A stretch of DNA of 64,000 bases from NCBI RefSeq assembly GCF_000711245.1, contig NZ_JOMH01000001.1, forward strand, positions 1,916,830 through 1,980,829, given 5' to 3'. How positions within the stretch are numbered: position 1 is the stretch's first letter; every line of letters starts with the position of its first letter. Positions 31,387-41,185 of this stretch are shown piece by piece. The notes under the pieces are model-generated. The model saw only the letters and a list, made by a program, of their open reading frames with translations, had not been told where the DNA came from and ran no database searches. The translations under genes and the position numbers were made by a program. The DNA comes from Polycyclovorans algicola TG408. Its GTDB lineage: Bacteria > Pseudomonadota > Gammaproteobacteria > Nevskiales > Nevskiaceae.

Positions 31387-31803
31387 ATGAAAATTGCCAC
31401 GCTCATTGCCCTCGGGTCGATGGCGCTCTGCAGTCCGGCGTCGGCACAAGGATTGCCGACGCTCAACCTGTCGCTGGTGGCCAGCGGTCTGCCGCTGGTC
31501 GGCACCTTGGGCTTTGAAGGTTTGGGGCTGGGCGGTGCCAACCTGTTCACCGCGCCCACGGTCGACCCGCAGCCCGGCTTCGGGCACCGATTGCCAAGCC
31601 TGACGCTGACCGCGCAGCTGGTTGACCTGCCCGGGCTCGGGACCGTGGGCGTTGCTGACCTGGTGATTGGCGGTGATCGCTTGCTGGGGCCCGGCTTGCC
31701 CAGCGAACCGGCGCTGCAGGGCACGTTGCAAGGTCTGGGCGGCGTGGTCGGCGTGCTAAATCCCGGGGCGCTGCTGCAGGGGCTGCCTGCGGAAGCCCTT
31801 TAG
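31387..31803 (+). CDS. Small secreted Gly/Leu-rich hypothetical protein
   Basis: A 138-residue protein starting [22 protein letters not shown], a clear Sec signal peptide with likely cleavage after ASA. The mature part is rich in Gly, Leu and Pro with no long charged stretch and no recognised domain. It lies between parE and parC, where most relatives have nothing, and has a GC content like the neighbours. I do not recognise it. The open frame, signal peptide and clear ATG support a real gene. Confidence 0.65.
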   Translation: MKIATLIALGSMALCSPASAQGLPTLNLSLVASGLPLVGTLGFEGLGLGGANLFTAPTVDPQPGFGHRLPSLTLTAQLVDLPGLGTVGVADLVIGGDRLLGPGLPSEPALQGTLQGLGGVVGVLNPGALLQGLPAEAL

Positions 31804-31891
31804 GCCCTGCGCCAGGGCAGGGCAGGTCCGGCGCGGCCGGTGGCGGCTGCGTACACTCTGCCACCCGCATTTTTCTGAGTTCTGCCCCGCG

Positions 31892-34120
31892 ATGTCCGTG
31901 ATTGAAACCGAACGTCTGCCCCTCTCGGTGTTCGCCGAGCGTGCCTATCTCGATTACTCGATGTACGTGGTATTGGACCGCGCTCTGCCGAACATCGCCG
32001 ACGGTCTGAAGCCGGTACAGCGGCGCATCGTTTACGCCATGAGCGAGCTTGGCCTGACCGCAGGCGCCAAATACAAGAAGTCGGCGCGCACTGTCGGTGA
32101 CGTTCTCGGCAAGTTCCATCCGCACGGGGACTCGGCCTGTTACGAGGCCATGGTCACCATGGCGCAGCCCTTCGCGTATCGGTATCCGCTGGTCGATGGG
32201 CAGGGCAACTGGGGTTCGCACGACGACCCGAAAAGCTTTGCGGCGATGCGCTACACCGAATCGCGGCTGACGGCCTATGCCTCGACATTGCTGGTCGAAC
32301 TGGCCAATGGCACGGTCGACTGGACGCCCAACTTCGACGGCACGCTGGACGAGCCGCGGCTGCTGCCGGCGCGCCTGCCCAACATTCTGGTCAACGGCAC
32401 CACCGGTATCGCCGTGGGCATGGCCACCGACATCCCGCCGCACAACCTGCGCGAGCTGGCCAAGGCCTGCATCCATTTGCTCAAGCATCCCGGCGCCGAG
32501 ATCGAGACGCTGATGCGTTTCGTGCCGGCGCCGGATTACCCCACCGGCTGTGAAATCGTCTCGGAATCGGCCGACCTGCTGAAGCTCTACCGCACCGGGC
32601 TGGGTAACGTGCGAGCGCGGGCGCGCTGGGAGCGCGAGCCTGACACCGGATACCTGATCGTCACCGCGCTGCCACATCAGGTTTCCGGCTCGCGGGTGCA
32701 GGAGCAGATCGCCGAGCAGATGCGCGCCAAGAAGCTGCCGCTGGTCGAGGATTTGCGCGACGAGTCCGATCATGAAAACCCGGTGCGCATCGTCATCGTG
32801 CCTCGCTCCAGCCGGGTCGACGCCGAGCAGTTGATGGCGCACCTTTTCGCGACCACCGATCTGGAAAAGAGTTACCGCGTCAACCTCAACATGATTGGTC
32901 TGGATGGTCGGCCCAAGGTCAAGAACCTGCGCGAGATCCTGGTCGAGTGGCTGGCGTTCCGCTTCGCCACGGTCACCCGGCGCCTCAACCACCGGCTGGC
33001 CAAGGTCAATGACCGTCTGCACCTGCTGGAGGGCTTGCTGATTGCCTTCCTGAACCTCGATGAAGTGATCCGCATCATTCGCTTCGAGGACGAGCCCAAG
33101 GCCGTGCTGATGGCGACCTTTGCGCTCAGCGAGCGGCAGACCGAATACATCCTCGACACCAAGTTGCGCCAGTTGGCGCGGCTTGAAGAAATGAAGATCA
33201 AGGGCGAGCAGGACGCCCTGGCCGCCGAGCGCGCCGAGCTCGAGGCGCTGCTGGCCGACGACGAGTCGCTGAAAGGCCTCATCGCCAGGGAAATTGCCGA
33301 CGATGCACAGAAGTACGGTGATGACCGCCGCTGCCCGATCGGCGCCGCGCCGCCTGCGCAGGCGCTGTCGGCCGAGTCCATCCTGCCCGCCGAGGCGGTG
33401 ACCGTGGTGCTCAGCCAGGCGGGCTGGATTCGTGCCGGCAAGGGCCACGACCTGGACCCGACGACATTGGCCTACAAGGCGGGCGACGGGTACTTCATCC
33501 ACGCCCAGGGCAAAACCAATCAACTGCTGATCGGCTTTGACACCAAGGGGCGCGCCTACACGCTCAACCCGCGTGAACTGCCCTCGGCGCGCAGCCAGGG
33601 CGAGCCCGTCACCACCCGTCTGGACCTGCAGGACGGCGGCAAACTGGTGTCGCTGCTGATGGGCGAGGGTGACCAGCGCTACGTGCTGGCCTCGAACGAG
33701 GGCTACGGCTTTGTCACCCAGCTTGATGCGCTGCAGGCACGCAATCGCGCGGGCAAGGCGGTGGTCAGCCTTGGCGATGCCGCGCTGATGCCACCAGTGC
33801 TGTGCCGCGACCCGGCGTCCGAGCTTGCCGTGTGCACGGCCGAAGGGCGTCTGCTGGTGTTTCCGGTGGCTGACCTGCCCGAGCTGACCAAGGGTAAGGG
33901 CAACAAGCTGATCGGCCTCAAGGGCAAGGATGAAATTCTGGCCCTGGGGGTTTTGCCGCCGGCGGCCAATCTGGTGCTGACCTGTGGCAAACGCACCCTC
34001 ACGCTCAAGCCAGCCGATCTTGATCTGTATCGCGGTGCCCGCGCCAGCCGCGGCGGGCATTTGCCGCGGGGCTTCCAGCGGGTCGAGGCGCTGAACGCTG
34101 ACATCGGAACGAAATCCTGA
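31892..34120 (+). CDS. parC: DNA topoisomerase IV subunit A
   Basis: A 742-residue cleavage subunit. The catalytic tyrosine region reads [11 protein letters not shown] (tyrosine at about 119 in [10 protein letters not shown]), preceded by [21 protein letters not shown], the quinolone-determining segment (Ser at about 78-82 equivalent). [19 protein letters not shown] follows. The C-terminal beta-pinwheel is shorter than in GyrA, and no GyrA box is seen, which favours ParC. It works with ParE encoded upstream. Confidence 0.95.
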   Translation: MSVIETERLPLSVFAERAYLDYSMYVVLDRALPNIADGLKPVQRRIVYAMSELGLTAGAKYKKSARTVGDVLGKFHPHGDSACYEAMVTMAQPFAYRYPLVDGQGNWGSHDDPKSFAAMRYTESRLTAYASTLLVELANGTVDWTPNFDGTLDEPRLLPARLPNILVNGTTGIAVGMATDIPPHNLRELAKACIHLLKHPGAEIETLMRFVPAPDYPTGCEIVSESADLLKLYRTGLGNVRARARWEREPDTGYLIVTALPHQVSGSRVQEQIAEQMRAKKLPLVEDLRDESDHENPVRIVIVPRSSRVDAEQLMAHLFATTDLEKSYRVNLNMIGLDGRPKVKNLREILVEWLAFRFATVTRRLNHRLAKVNDRLHLLEGLLIAFLNLDEVIRIIRFEDEPKAVLMATFALSERQTEYILDTKLRQLARLEEMKIKGEQDALAAERAELEALLADDESLKGLIAREIADDAQKYGDDRRCPIGAAPPAQALSAESILPAEAVTVVLSQAGWIRAGKGHDLDPTTLAYKAGDGYFIHAQGKTNQLLIGFDTKGRAYTLNPRELPSARSQGEPVTTRLDLQDGGKLVSLLMGEGDQRYVLASNEGYGFVTQLDALQARNRAGKAVVSLGDAALMPPVLCRDPASELAVCTAEGRLLVFPVADLPELTKGKGNKLIGLKGKDEILALGVLPPAANLVLTCGKRTLTLKPADLDLYRGARASRGGHLPRGFQRVEALNADIGTKS

Positions 34121-34194
34121 ACTGAGACCCTTGAGCGGCGGTCTATCTGCCGCATATTGTTCTTATCCGAAGCCACTGAGTCTCGTCTACGCCC

Positions 34195-35070
34195 ATGAAA
34201 CGAATCGGTTTGTTCCTGCTGACCAACATCGCCGTCATCCTGGTGCTGTCGGTGGTCGCCCACCTGTTTGGGCTCAACCGGTATCTCGAGGCCGACGGCA
34301 CCCTCAACCTGACCACCCTGCTGCTGTTCTGCGCCATCTTTGGCATGGGCGGCTCGTTCATCTCGCTGCTGATGTCGAAGTGGGTGGCGCTGAAGATGAC
34401 CGGCGCCCAGATCATCGAAAATCCGCGCAGCAGCCAGGAAATGTGGCTGGTCAACACGGTAAAACGTCAGGCCCAGGCCGCCGGCATCGGCGTGCCCGAC
34501 GTGGCGATCTACAACGCGCCCGAGCCCAACGCGTTTGCCACCGGCTCGAACAAGAACAAGGCGCTGGTCGCGGTTTCGACCGGGCTGCTGACGCACATGT
34601 CTCAGGACGAAGTCGAAGCCGTGCTGGGCCACGAAATTGGTCACGTCGCCAACGGCGACATGATCACCCTGACCCTGATCCAGGGCGTGGTGAACACCTT
34701 TGTGATGTTTCTTGCCCGCATCATCGGCCACTTCATCGACCGCGCCGTGCTGAAGAACGAGGGCGGTTACGGCATGGGCTATTTCTTGAGCGTGATCGTG
34801 TTGCAGATCGTGTTCGGCATTCTGGCGTCGACCATCGTTGCGTGGTTCTCGCGTCAACGCGAGTTTCGCGCCGACCTTGCCGGGGCGCATCTGGCCGGTC
34901 GTCGCAAGATGATCAGCGCGCTGGAGCGTTTGAAGATGGCACATGGCCAATCGACCCTGCCCGAGCAGATCACCGCGTTCGGGATTTCGGGGGGCAAGAT
35001 CAGCCGCATGTTCTCGACCCACCCGCCGCTGGAAGAGCGCATCGCCGCGCTGCAGCGCGCCGAGGGCTGA
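34195..35070 (+). CDS. htpX: Membrane zinc metalloprotease HtpX
   Basis: A 291-residue M48 protease. Two N-terminal membrane helices (about 4-22 and 38-58) are followed by the zinc motif HEIGH (146-150) and a further ligand Glu in [13 protein letters not shown] (about 222-234). Two more helices lie at about 156-180 and 194-215. HtpX degrades misfolded membrane proteins under envelope stress with FtsH. The length and topology are standard. A terminator follows 20 bp after the stop. Confidence 0.96.
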   Translation: MKRIGLFLLTNIAVILVLSVVAHLFGLNRYLEADGTLNLTTLLLFCAIFGMGGSFISLLMSKWVALKMTGAQIIENPRSSQEMWLVNTVKRQAQAAGIGVPDVAIYNAPEPNAFATGSNKNKALVAVSTGLLTHMSQDEVEAVLGHEIGHVANGDMITLTLIQGVVNTFVMFLARIIGHFIDRAVLKNEGGYGMGYFLSVIVLQIVFGILASTIVAWFSRQREFRADLAGAHLAGRRKMISALERLKMAHGQSTLPEQITAFGISGGKISRMFSTHPPLEERIAALQRAEG

Positions 35071-35090
35071 TGCCACTGATGAGTCAAATC

Positions 35091-35115
35091 AAGGCGACCT
35101 TCGGGTCGCCTTTTT
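35091..35115 (+). terminator. Rho-independent terminator after htpX
   Basis: AAGGCGACC (35091-35099), a TTCG tetraloop and GGTCGCCTT (35104-35112) with T-tract to 35115 form a 9-bp stem. It serves htpX. Confidence 0.88.
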
Positions 35116-35267
35116 GTTGGTTGTTGGCCGGCATCGCGGGGCCGGCCGGTTATGGCCCTGGACTTCGTTGGTCGTCGCTTGTGTGGAATGACCCAACCGC
35201 GCTTCTCCCGCCTCGCCCAAGGCCATAACCGACTCGGCCGCAGCGATGCGCCAATTGTTAACAGGCC

Positions 35268-35810
35268 CTAAAGGCCCGCGCCGGGGTAATCTTGTCCGCG
35301 TGGAAACGCCGGCCCCTCGGGCGGCAGGCGGTACGGGTCATCGCAAAGCCGCTTCAGCTCGGTGAAGGCATCGGCAAGCTTGGGCAGATCATGGGGGTCG
35401 GGTGCAAAGAGCTGGGTGTCGTCAGCGCCGAACTCGTCGCGCAAGCCCACCCCCTGGTGCAGCGTGTCGATGCAGGCCGGCCCCTGATCGCAGGCAAAAA
35501 TCAGGCTGGTGCTGCCATCCCATCCGGGCCGCGTACGGTCAAGGGGGATGGCTTGGCGCAGCACACGCGAGCCGGTCAGCTCGCGTCGGGTCGCGTGCAG
35601 GGTGCAGCCGTCACCGCTGAAGTTGAATGACCACGCAAAGTACTGGCCGGTGCGCTCCCAGCCCTCGCCTTGCTCACGACTCAGCAGACGGTCGATAAAG
35701 ACGATGACCTCGCGCTTGGCCTGGGTGTCGCCTTGCACCATCACCGGGCTCGCGCAAGCGCAGGCCAGCAGCACACTCAGCCACACGCCTGATCGTCGGA
35801 TTCCTCGCAT
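35268..35810 (-). CDS. Putative lipoprotein, function unknown
   Basis: A 180-residue protein with a lipoprotein signal: hydrophobic VWLSVLLACACASPV, with lipobox LLAC or LACAC at about 14-20. The mature part is mixed alpha/beta with two cysteines per pair (FACDQGPACID). I do not recognise the family. It overlaps the start region of the upstream aminopeptidase-like gene stop by 34 bases, so the two are likely translated from one message. A plausible envelope role is inference. Confidence 0.65.
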   Translation of the reverse strand: MRGIRRSGVWLSVLLACACASPVMVQGDTQAKREVIVFIDRLLSREQGEGWERTGQYFAWSFNFSGDGCTLHATRRELTGSRVLRQAIPLDRTRPGWDGSTSLIFACDQGPACIDTLHQGVGLRDEFGADDTQLFAPDPHDLPKLADAFTELKRLCDDPYRLPPEGPAFPRGQDYPGAGL

Positions 35811-36880
35811 GGCGCGAATGCTAGCAACTGCGTCAACTTGGCGCGGCGCGCATCGGGCGGCAGCTCGCCAATCGCCGATACCGCCAGATGAAAAGCTGAC
35901 CAGTCGCGCCCGACCTCCTCAAAGAGCGCAGCAAAGGCCGGCACCCATTGGTCATAGAGGCCGAAGGGCAGCAAATCCGCATTGTTGAGCGGTCGGTCAA
36001 ACCAGGCATCGTAGCCGCGCCAGCCTTCCCATTGAGCGTCGCGCATCGCCCGGTACCGGCGCTTCAGCTCGGCGAAGGCATGATCCTTGGCGGCGGCCAG
36101 GGCGGGTTCGTCGCCCTCGTGGTCGGCGTACGCAGCGGTCAGCCGCTCGCGGGTGTCCAGCACCAGCTTGATGAAGTCACGACGGCGCTGGATCAGCGCG
36201 GCGGCGTCCCCGTCGGGCACTCGGCCACGTGCGGCCTGCCATTGGCGCAGGCCTTCGGCTTCGACGAAGCTGGCGTAGCTTTCGTTGAAGGCGGTGTCAC
36301 CGGGCACGAACAATCGTTCGTGGGTCATCTCATGGATCACCGTGCCGAGTAGCGGCGCGATGCCGCCGCGCAGCATGGTGTTGAGCACCGGGTCACGAAA
36401 GGTTCCCAGCGTGGAATAGGCCGGCACCGGTACGACCATTGCATCCCAGCCGGCGGCGGTCAGTCGCGCGGCTTCGGCCTCGGCCCGCGCCGGGTCGAAA
36501 TAACCCTGATACGCCAGACAACCGACAAACCAGTGACAGACCTCGCGCGCCGTCAGCGCGTACTTCGGCGCAGCCATGACGTTCCACACCACGTGATCGC
36601 GCTTCAGGTCGACGTAATGCGTGTAGCTGCCGTTGTCGGGCAGCGCCAGGGTGTCAATGGCGAAGCTGCGCACGTCACGCACGTCGCGCAGCGCCTCGGC
36701 CAGTTCAGCCGGTGTCTGCGGTGCGGCGATGACCTCGCTGATGGCGGTGCGCGACGACAGCAGTTGCCATTGTCCCCCCGCCAGATGGGCGTAGTAACCG
36801 GCCTTGCCGCAGCCACTCAGCAGCAGGGCGGCGAGCCCCGCAGCCAGGCCGCGACAAATCAATTCAGCACGCTTCTGCAT
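35777..36880 (-). CDS. Predicted aminopeptidase lipoprotein (PF10023-like)
   Basis: From the second ATG the 367-residue protein starts MQKRAELICRG, with a lipoprotein signal ending in LLLSGCGKAGYY. The zinc metallopeptidase motif HEMTHE lies in LGTVIHEMTHERLFV (about 185-199). The YYAHLAGGQWQLL and FNESYASFVEAEGL segments match the uncharacterised predicted aminopeptidase family. The preceding in-frame ATG at 36898 is possible but gives a less typical lipoprotein signal. The next gene is overlapped by 34 bases. Confidence 0.85.
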   Translation of the reverse strand: MQKRAELICRGLAAGLAALLLSGCGKAGYYAHLAGGQWQLLSSRTAISEVIAAPQTPAELAEALRDVRDVRSFAIDTLALPDNGSYTHYVDLKRDHVVWNVMAAPKYALTAREVCHWFVGCLAYQGYFDPARAEAEAARLTAAGWDAMVVPVPAYSTLGTFRDPVLNTMLRGGIAPLLGTVIHEMTHERLFVPGDTAFNESYASFVEAEGLRQWQAARGRVPDGDAAALIQRRRDFIKLVLDTRERLTAAYADHEGDEPALAAAKDHAFAELKRRYRAMRDAQWEGWRGYDAWFDRPLNNADLLPFGLYDQWVPAFAALFEEVGRDWSAFHLAVSAIGELPPDARRAKLTQLLAFAPCEESDDQACG

Positions 36881-36948
36881 CCAAATTCCAAGGCACACGG
36901 TATTGCAATAGACACGGCCCGCAGGGGTTAACCAAATGGCTGGGACTG

Positions 36949-36982
36949 GCGGAGAGCACCCATGTGCTCTTCGCCCTTTTTA
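36949..36982 (+). terminator. Strong hairpin with U tract on the plus strand
   Basis: GGCGGAGAGCAC and GTGCTCTTCGCC form a 12-bp stem (one G-U) around a CCAT loop, followed by CTTTTTAT. The only neighbouring genes read on the minus strand, so it may stop antisense transcription, or its hairpin may end the minus-strand gene at 36996 without a good U tract. Confidence 0.5.
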
Positions 36983-36995
36983 TGTCTGCGGCCGC

Positions 36996-37784
36996 TCAGC
37001 GCTGGAAGTACGGCTGCAGGCGTTCGCGGGTCGGCGCGTCTGCGGCGACGTGCTGCTCAAGCCGTGATCGCAGCTTGATATCGACCCGGTCGCTGATGTC
37101 GGCCAGGCGCATTTGTTGGGGCCCAGGCATCTCGGCGACGGTCAGCACGATTTCGGTCAACAAGTCTGGCTCGGCCATGGCGGCCGCCAGTTGCGCGGCA
37201 AGGGCTTCATCGGTGAGCTGCGCCATGATGCGGGCGACGCGGTCCTTGCGCTGTGCGAATGATGAGACGCGCAAGCGGTCTGCAGGCTGCGCGATGTCCT
37301 GGATCAGGATCAGCGCCTTGTCGTCGGGCAGGTAGTCGGTGAAGCCGCCCATGATGGCGAACTCCCTGGCCGCCAACAGTTTGCGAGCGACACCGCGCAT
37401 GATCTCGACCGGCAGCGCCGCCAGCAGCGCCTGGGCGCGTTCGGGCACCTGGTGGCGCGCGGTCTCGGTGAGAAAGTCATCGTCAAAATGCCGGGCCAGC
37501 CGCACCGACTGGTCGGTGGGCGTGAAGTACGACAGATTGGCGGTCAGCGCTGCGCCGAAAATGCCGGTACACAGCTTCGCCTTGAGCGGGTCGGGAATCA
37601 GTCGCCCGCCCGCCGCCAGACGCTTGAAGGCGCCCGCGAAGCGTTCGATGAGCGATTCTTGCAACAGGCGCCGCAACTGCATCAGCTGGACAGCATCCAG
37701 TGTGTCCAGGTGACGCAGCGCGTCCGTGTCGCGGTGCAGTAGCCGGGCAAGGCGGCGCAGTTCGGTCGGGCGATCCATCGTCAC
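36996..37784 (-). CDS. Conserved helical hypothetical protein
   Basis: A 262-residue, almost all-helical soluble protein with no signal peptide. The N-terminal block LDTLDAVQLMQLRRLLQESLIERF resembles part of the smaller neighbour upstream (LDALNAAACAQLVADIERA). The helix pattern with LIxDIAQP(A/F)-like hairpins recalls helical repeat proteins, but I cannot name the family. It overlaps the stop of the preceding gene by four bases, so co-translation is likely. Function is unknown. Confidence 0.65.
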   Translation of the reverse strand: MTMDRPTELRRLARLLHRDTDALRHLDTLDAVQLMQLRRLLQESLIERFAGAFKRLAAGGRLIPDPLKAKLCTGIFGAALTANLSYFTPTDQSVRLARHFDDDFLTETARHQVPERAQALLAALPVEIMRGVARKLLAAREFAIMGGFTDYLPDDKALILIQDIAQPADRLRVSSFAQRKDRVARIMAQLTDEALAAQLAAAMAEPDLLTEIVLTVAEMPGPQQMRLADISDRVDIKLRSRLEQHVAADAPTRERLQPYFQR

Positions 37785-38014
37785 AGTCCAAACAGTTTGC
37801 GGACGGGCAGGCGCAGCAGCCGTGGCAACTGGTTGAGCGCGCCTTCCATGGCCTCGCCCAGCGCGGCAGCGTGCAGGCCTTTGGCGCGCTCGATGTCGGC
37901 GACCAACTGCGCGCAGGCGGCGGCATTGAGCGCGTCAAGAAACCCCAGATCGCGTCGGGGCACGCCAAGTTGGCGCACCAACGGTTCGAGAGGGTCGGGT
38001 TGCGGAGTGGCCAT
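37781..38014 (-). CDS. Small helical hypothetical protein
   Basis: A 77-residue protein with three predicted helices. Its central LDALNAAACAQLVADIERAKG aligns loosely with LDTLDAVQLMQLRRLLQESL of the downstream 262-residue protein, which suggests the two share an N-terminal module. Its stop overlaps the next gene's ATG (ATGA). It has no recognised domain. The paired arrangement and overlap support a real gene. Confidence 0.6.
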   Translation of the reverse strand: MATPQPDPLEPLVRQLGVPRRDLGFLDALNAAACAQLVADIERAKGLHAAALGEAMEGALNQLPRLLRLPVRKLFGL

Positions 38015-38044
38015 GAACGATCAGGCTGAGGGGTTGCGCCCAGC

Positions 38045-38968
38045 TTAGGCCGATTTGCGTTTGACGTCGGTGCGCACTTGGCTGATCAGATCTTCACGGC
38101 GGTAAACGCCCAGCTTGCGGTAGATCGATGCGCTGTGGTTCGCGACCGTCGACGGTGACAGCCCGAGCTGCTGCGCGATGCGCTTGAAGGTTTTGCCCTC
38201 TGACAGGTGGCGGGCCACCTCCTGCTCGCGGGGTGACAGCTTGTCGATGGGCAGCGTGGTGCGGACGTGAATCAACCACAGCGGACCCTGCGGCGAGACC
38301 CTTGCCTGCAATCTGCCGAGGGTGAACGTCTTGTGCGGGTCGAGCGCGTCCGCGCTTAACGGCACCGGCAACTGGCTCGTGGATATGCCACTGCCGAAGC
38401 AATGGTCCATCACCGTGCTGAACGCCGGACTGACGGCGTAATACGCGCCCTTCGGGTCGATCAGGGCGCCGGCCCCGCGTGTCGGGCGTCCCATCGCCCC
38501 CAGCCAGCTGTCGCGTGCCAGAAGCAAATCGAAAGCCAGGGTACCCGCCTCGACCAGATGTCCGATGGCATGGGACAGGGTGTCGTCACCGACGTCCGGC
38601 TTGGTCGCAAACGTGAGCAGTACGCGACTGCTCAGGTGAGTGTCCCGGTGCTGATAATCAATCACGCAGCCGACCGTGGACGGGCATCCGGGTACAGCCA
38701 ACGTCGCAGGCAAGGGTGACAACCAGGTGGTGCGCTGGGAAGGACGCTGCGGCAAGTGCCTGAGTTCGTCGAGCTGCACCGGCGAGACCGACAGGGTGCT
38801 GGTGCGCACCGGGCCAGCCGCGTTGCCGGCGCCGGTCAGCCACACGGCACTGGTGGCGTCGCTCCATTGCGCAAGCACCTCCAGCGCCTTGAGGCGTGCT
38901 TCTTCCCAATGGGGTTCAAGTGCGACAACGCGATACAACCGGTGTATGAGCCGGTCTAGGTCAGCCAT
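38045..38968 (-). CDS. LuxR-family transcriptional regulator
   Basis: A 307-residue protein. The C-terminal LuxR helix-turn-helix (about 238-297) reads LSPREQEVARHLSEGKTFKRIAQQLGLSPSTVANHSASIYRKLGV with the family residues intact. The N-terminal 230 residues form a probable sensor region of unknown type; no receiver or autoinducer-binding signature (such as W57/Y61/D70) is obvious. It begins eight bases after the dihydroorotase stop, so it is probably in that transcript. Target genes are unknown. Confidence 0.82.
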   Translation of the reverse strand: MADLDRLIHRLYRVVALEPHWEEARLKALEVLAQWSDATSAVWLTGAGNAAGPVRTSTLSVSPVQLDELRHLPQRPSQRTTWLSPLPATLAVPGCPSTVGCVIDYQHRDTHLSSRVLLTFATKPDVGDDTLSHAIGHLVEAGTLAFDLLLARDSWLGAMGRPTRGAGALIDPKGAYYAVSPAFSTVMDHCFGSGISTSQLPVPLSADALDPHKTFTLGRLQARVSPQGPLWLIHVRTTLPIDKLSPREQEVARHLSEGKTFKRIAQQLGLSPSTVANHSASIYRKLGVYRREDLISQVRTDVKRKSA

Positions 38969-38976
38969 TGGAAGTC

Positions 38977-40308
38977 CTAAAAAGACGCCGAGAAGCGTAG
39001 CCTTGCCCCGCGGGGTTGGCTGACCAGAACGCCGTCGTCATAAACCTTGTGACCGTTGATCCACGTCGTTTTCACGCGGCCGGTGAGGGTGTCGCCTTCC
39101 AATGGTGACCAACCGCAGTGGTACCGCACGTCGCTGCGGTCAACGAGATATGAGTGATTTGGGTCGACCAGTGCGAGATCGGCGTAGGCGCCTTCGCGGA
39201 TGAAGCCGCGGTCACGCACGCCGAACAGCCGCGCCACGTTATGGCTGGTGCGCTCGACCACGTCGAAAAGGCTCAGCTCGCCGCGAGCGGCCAGCGTCAT
39301 CAGCATCGGCAGTGCGTGCTGCACCAGCGGTAACCCGGCCGGCGCCTTGAAGTAGGTGCGGTCTTTTTCTTCGCGCGTGTGCGGCGCGTGGTCGGTGGCG
39401 ACCACATCGATGATGCCGGCCTTTACCGCCGCCACCAGCGCCGCGCGATCCTCGGCACGTTTGATGGCGGGGTTGCACTTCACCTTGGCGCCGCGCGTGG
39501 CATAGCTGCTCTGGTCGAAATACAGGTGGTGCACGCAGGCCTCGACGCTGATGCGCTTGTCCTTGACCGGGCCGGCGGCGAAGAATTCGAGCTCTTTGGC
39601 GGTGGTCAGGTGCAGCACGTGCAGTCGCGCGCCGTGCTGCCTGGCCAAGCCCACGGCAAGCTCGGTGGAGGCATAGCAGGCCGCCTCCGAGCGGATCAGC
39701 GGATGCTGATCAAACGGCACGTCCTCGCCCCAGCGCTCACGCGCGGCGGCCTCATTGGCGAGGATCATCGGCGTGTCTTCGCAGTGGGTCACCACCATCA
39801 GCTTGGAGCGCGAAAAAATGGCCGACAGCGTGGTCGGATCGTCAACCAGCATGTTGCCGGTGGACGCGCCCATGAACACCTTGACCGCGCAGGCTTCGTC
39901 CGGCTGCAGGCGCGCCACTTCCTCGGCGTTGTCGTTGGCCGCGCCAAAGTAAAAAGCGTAGTTGGTGTGCATGCGGCCGGCGGCCATGGCGTACTTTTCG
40001 GCCAGCCTTTCGCGGGTGGTGATGGTCGGGTTGTTGTTGGGCATGTCCATCACGCTGGTGATGCCGCCTGCTGCTGCTGCCGCCGACTCGGTGGCGAGGT
40101 TGCCCTTGTGGGTCAGCCCCGGTTCGCGAAAGTGCACCTGATCGTCAATCATGCCGGGGATCAGCGTCAGGCCGCCGGCGTCATACACCTCGTGTCCGGG
40201 CGGGCAGCTGATTTGCGGCGCGATTCTTTCGATGCGCTCCCCGCTAATCAGGACATCAGCGTCGAACTGGCGACCTTCATTGATAATTTTGGCGTTGGTG
40301 ATCAGCAC
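38977..40308 (-). CDS. pyrC: Dihydroorotase
   Basis: A 443-residue amidohydrolase. The zinc ligands appear in DDQVHFREPGLTHKGN (residues about 58-74), and further conserved blocks are LHVLHLTTAKELEFF, ATDHAPHTREEK and NVARLFGVRDRGFIREGAYADL. The family catalyses ring closure of carbamoyl aspartate in pyrimidine synthesis. The length (about 445) fits class I dihydroorotases rather than the 350-residue PyrC of E. coli. A possible alternative is another amidohydrolase of the same clade, but HFREPG strongly indicates dihydroorotase. Confidence 0.9.
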   Translation of the reverse strand: MLITNAKIINEGRQFDADVLISGERIERIAPQISCPPGHEVYDAGGLTLIPGMIDDQVHFREPGLTHKGNLATESAAAAAGGITSVMDMPNNNPTITTRERLAEKYAMAAGRMHTNYAFYFGAANDNAEEVARLQPDEACAVKVFMGASTGNMLVDDPTTLSAIFSRSKLMVVTHCEDTPMILANEAAARERWGEDVPFDQHPLIRSEAACYASTELAVGLARQHGARLHVLHLTTAKELEFFAAGPVKDKRISVEACVHHLYFDQSSYATRGAKVKCNPAIKRAEDRAALVAAVKAGIIDVVATDHAPHTREEKDRTYFKAPAGLPLVQHALPMLMTLAARGELSLFDVVERTSHNVARLFGVRDRGFIREGAYADLALVDPNHSYLVDRSDVRYHCGWSPLEGDTLTGRVKTTWINGHKVYDDGVLVSQPRGARLRFSASF

Positions 40309-40450
40309 GTTGGGATGCAGGAGTTGCCGGGGCGCCCAAGACTAACCCCTTCGCGGCCCATTGGGGAATCCGCACCATCGGGCAGATCACACAGGGCGTG
40401 ATGGGGTGGCGCGCCCGGTCGCCGGTCAGTCCTTCGCCTTTAAGCGCGAG

Positions 40451-41185
40451 TCACCCGGCTCCCCAATCGCCCCACAACGCCTGCAAGGCGGCCAGTGTCG
40501 CCACCCCGGCGGTCTCGGTCCGCAGCACACGCGGGCCGAGCTGCACGGCGGTGAAGCCGGCATCCAGCGCCAGGCGAATCTCGGTGGGGTCCAGCCCGCC
40601 TTCGGGGCCGACCAGCAGCGCCACGCCCGACTCAGGGGGTGGCAAGTCGCGCAGGGCTCGGCCGTGCTCGGGCAGCAAGGCCAGTCTCAAGACCTCATCA
40701 GGCAGGGCGTTCAGCGCCGCGTCCAGGCTTGCCGGCGGATGCAGTGACGGGATCACCACCCGACCCGACTGCTCGCAGGCACTGACAATCACGCCCTGCC
40801 AGTGCGCATATTTTTTGGCCCAGCGGTCGGCGTCCAGCTTCACCATCGAACGCTGTGTGGTGAGCGGCTGGATTGCGGTCACACCCAGCTCAACAGCCTT
40901 TTGCAGGGTGTAATCCATGCGCTCACCCTTGGACACGCCTTGCAGCAAAGTGACCGCCAGTGGCGACTCACGCACGGGCCGCTGCACGGCGCCAACCCTG
41001 ATGCGGCTGTGGCGCTTTTCCGCAGTGATCAGCGCGGCGGGGGCCTCGCAGCCTTGGCCGTCGAACACCGTCAGTGCGTCGCCGGCATGCAGCCGCAGCA
41101 CCTGTACCAGATGTCGATGCGCGGCTTCGGGCAAGTCGTGCTCGTCGCCTTCGCGCAACGTGACCGGCAGATGGATGCGGGTCAT
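40451..41185 (-). CDS. rsmE: 16S rRNA m3U1498 methyltransferase RsmE
   Basis: A 244-residue SPOUT methyltransferase. An N-terminal PUA-like part (HRHLVQVLRLHAGDALTVFDGQG) is followed by LLQGVSKGERMDYTLQKAVELGV, typical of RsmE. The knot ends with LLVGPEGGLDPTE and QLGPRVLRTETAGV. It methylates U1498 of 16S rRNA. Its start overlaps the bioA stop by four bases. Confidence 0.95.
   Translation of the reverse strand: MTRIHLPVTLREGDEHDLPEAAHRHLVQVLRLHAGDALTVFDGQGCEAPAALITAEKRHSRIRVGAVQRPVRESPLAVTLLQGVSKGERMDYTLQKAVELGVTAIQPLTTQRSMVKLDADRWAKKYAHWQGVIVSACEQSGRVVIPSLHPPASLDAALNALPDEVLRLALLPEHGRALRDLPPPESGVALLVGPEGGLDPTEIRLALDAGFTAVQLGPRVLRTETAGVATLAALQALWGDWGAG

Noticed and set aside
29623-31731. A 702-residue open frame antisense to parE
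   Set aside because: It is the complement of a real, family-matched gene in a GC-rich genome; its translation has no family features and the parE frame explains the region.
31547-34060. An 837-residue open frame antisense to parC
   Set aside because: Same reason: long antisense frames are expected at this GC content, and parC is clearly the coding strand.
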